From NCBI GenBank assembly GCA_013399305.1, contig VXAI01000025.1, positions 6,034,143 through 6,098,142 on the forward strand: a stretch of DNA of 64,000 nucleotides, read 5' to 3'. Below the pieces are notes generated by a model, which did no database searches, was not told where the DNA came from, and saw only the letters and a list, made by a program, of their open reading frames with translations. Shown here piece by piece: positions 62,201-64,000 of the stretch. The position numbers were made by a program, and so were the translations under genes. Source of the DNA: Rostratula benghalensis (Eukaryota; Chordata; Aves; Charadriiformes; Rostratulidae). Position 1 is the first letter of the stretch, and each line of letters begins with the position of its first letter.

Positions 62201-64000
62201 AGTTCCACTACTTGTTCAATGCTGGCTGAAAGTCCTGAGAAGAAAGAACATCTGGCCTGTGATAGAGAAAAATGTTAAAATGAGGTGCAAGGAAGAGGAA
62301 CGTGATGGGATTGTATATCATTGCCCCACTGTTCCCCATCCCTATGGGGAAGGTTCACTGGACCTTCAAATGCTTCTCTCATGCCCAAGATGTGACAGTG
62401 AAGCTAAAAAAAAGGGGAAAAAAGGGAAAGAAATCCCAAAATTAATTTTCCTACATGACATATTTTAAAGGGCACTGTCAATTGGCTTTATAATTACATT
62501 TTTAAATCACTGGAAGATTACACTGGAGGGTGAACTTTACAAAACCTGAATATTTTGATTTTTTTTAAATTGAAAACCTTTTTGGGGATTTAAATACAAT
62601 CTTTCAGTGCTCTAACCCCATGTAACAGCAACAGAAAGGAAATGGCTGGAATATGCTACCCTTGTTCCCTCTCATTTGTACCTCTCATTTCCCACTGAGG
62701 CTTCTAAGCCTTGTGGAGTTCAGCCACTCCTTCTCTAGGGATAATCACCACTGTTAATTACAAGTGCTCAGGGCTCCCCAAAATTGTGACACCACCCTCA
62801 TTCCTCAGGATCGTGAGAAAAGGCTTGAAGTGTTAATATTTGAGGCAAGAGGTTTATTCTGCTATCTGACTTTTGAGCCTCCCAGATATCCCCACTTCAT
62901 GCCTCCAGGCTTTTTTCTGCAATGAGGAAAGCTCAAAGTATCTTAACGGAGAGCCGAGCTTCTCACCTTATCAAATTGCTCCAGGTCTGAGAGAGAAACT
63001 GGGCATCAAGAGACCGAGCAGAGATATCTCCAGGTCTGCCTTTGGGGAAAAATTTGTTCTGGAAACATTGAAATGAGCCAAAGGGATGAGAGATCCTGCA
63101 TGGGCGGGCACCCTCTCAGTGCCCCCAGCCTAAATTCCACCTTGTTTCTCACATCCTGTGAAAATACACCAAATCTGGGCTAAATTTGTGCCCTAGCTAT
63201 TCAGGGGACACTCAGGAAAAGCATCTGGGTTAAGCAGAGATGTGATTTAAAAGCACCCTGACTAAACCGCATTAAATTTTAACATCGCTGCTCTACATGG
63301 AAATCAGTCAGCTTTCACCTGAGCTCCCGTGGCTGGGAGGTGAAATCCGGTGTAACCAGTTAACTTTTCCACGTGAGCAACCTCACTGCCTAGTCTGAAC
63401 AAGGCAGAAAAATAAAAGCACAAAGCAGCTCGGCTTGGCCGTGGTCGGGTTTTTGCCAAATGCTCGTAGGAAATGATGGAGCTCCCTTTGCTCATCCACT
63501 ACAGGAATCTATATTAGGTTTTACAAAGTCTTACAAGCACAATAAGCTAATGCAGCCTCTCAGCGCAGGTAAGATTTATTTCTCTCTTTCTCTAATATAT
63601 AGGGACCCAGGCTCTCTGCTTGTATAATCCATTGGCTTACATGGATTTACAGCAGATATTGGCATTTGATCTATGACTGGTCTTGGTCTTTTGGCTCTAG
63701 TTTGAGTGAAGGAATACAGTTCAGAGGACAATTAATAGAGAAGACAACAAAATTGCAATCTGATATCAAATAGTCATCTAAATAAATAACCTTGAGAAAA
63801 CCGATTACTGACGTATGAGGAAGATATTGGCAGAGGTGAGAGCATGCTCCGGCTGCATCAGACCAAAAAGCCAATATTTATGTATAAAATGGATATCTGG
63901 TCACTGGAACAGTATTGCAATTCACTGACTGTAATTAAAAAAATAACAATCAAACCTCAGGATAATCCTTCAGGTAATCAAAAGCTGCATCAGGAGCAAG

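Larger units (their letters stand above)
55082..64000. other. Intergenic stretch to window end
   Basis: Mostly unique AT-rich sequence. It contains an A-rich tract (56,885-56,940), a pyrimidine-rich tract (57,537-57,780), a G9 run (57,939-57,947) and an A19 run (59,274-59,292). No gene, RNA gene or transposon was recognised with support. The first exon of the expected distal neighbour CDH13 was not found. Confidence 0.45.

Noticed and set aside
1..64000. CRISPR arrays, operons, prophage or integrated viral genes
   Set aside because: No regularly spaced repeats, no compact gene arrays and no viral protein-like frames were seen. The sequence has vertebrate gene structure throughout.

Overview
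The window looks like nuclear DNA of a bird, or possibly another archosaur. It has low repeat density, the only recognisable transposons are CR1 LINE fragments, there is a sharp CpG island promoter, and the introns are short. No bacterial, viral or CRISPR features are visible.

The left end (about 0.8-9.05 kb) holds one securely identified gene on the minus strand: MPHOSPH6 (M-phase phosphoprotein 6, MPP6), a cofactor of the nuclear RNA exosome. All five coding exons can be read. Every boundary is GT-AG, the phases agree, and they give a 165-residue protein. The start codon lies in a CpG island at about 8.45-9.05 kb.

From about 9 kb to the end the sequence looks intergenic. In human, the region upstream of MPHOSPH6 is a long gene-poor interval ending at CDH13, and this stretch fits the same setting (established synteny plus inference). 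It contains three clear CR1 copies (9.4, 15.2 and 16.7 kb), a CpG-dense non-coding zone at 11.1-13.6 kb with its core at 12.3-12.96 kb, a 50-base T homopolymer at 45.5 kb, a G-quadruplex motif at 54.7 kb and a long pyrimidine tract at 57.5-57.8 kb. Several AT-rich stretches resemble conserved non-coding DNA.

The most interesting signal is a possible unrecognised multi-exon gene on the minus strand between 55.1 and 37.75 kb. Five short open segments with splice-like edges join in one continuous frame (exons of about 168, 100, 111, 66 and 242 nt, all joins phase-compatible). They would encode about 200-228 residues of mostly helical, coiled-coil-like protein. The last exon (37,750-37,991) has the most convincing codon composition. 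From memory, the central part recalls the coiled coil of the meiotic protein IHO1 (CCDC36), but I could not test this and regard it as a lead only.
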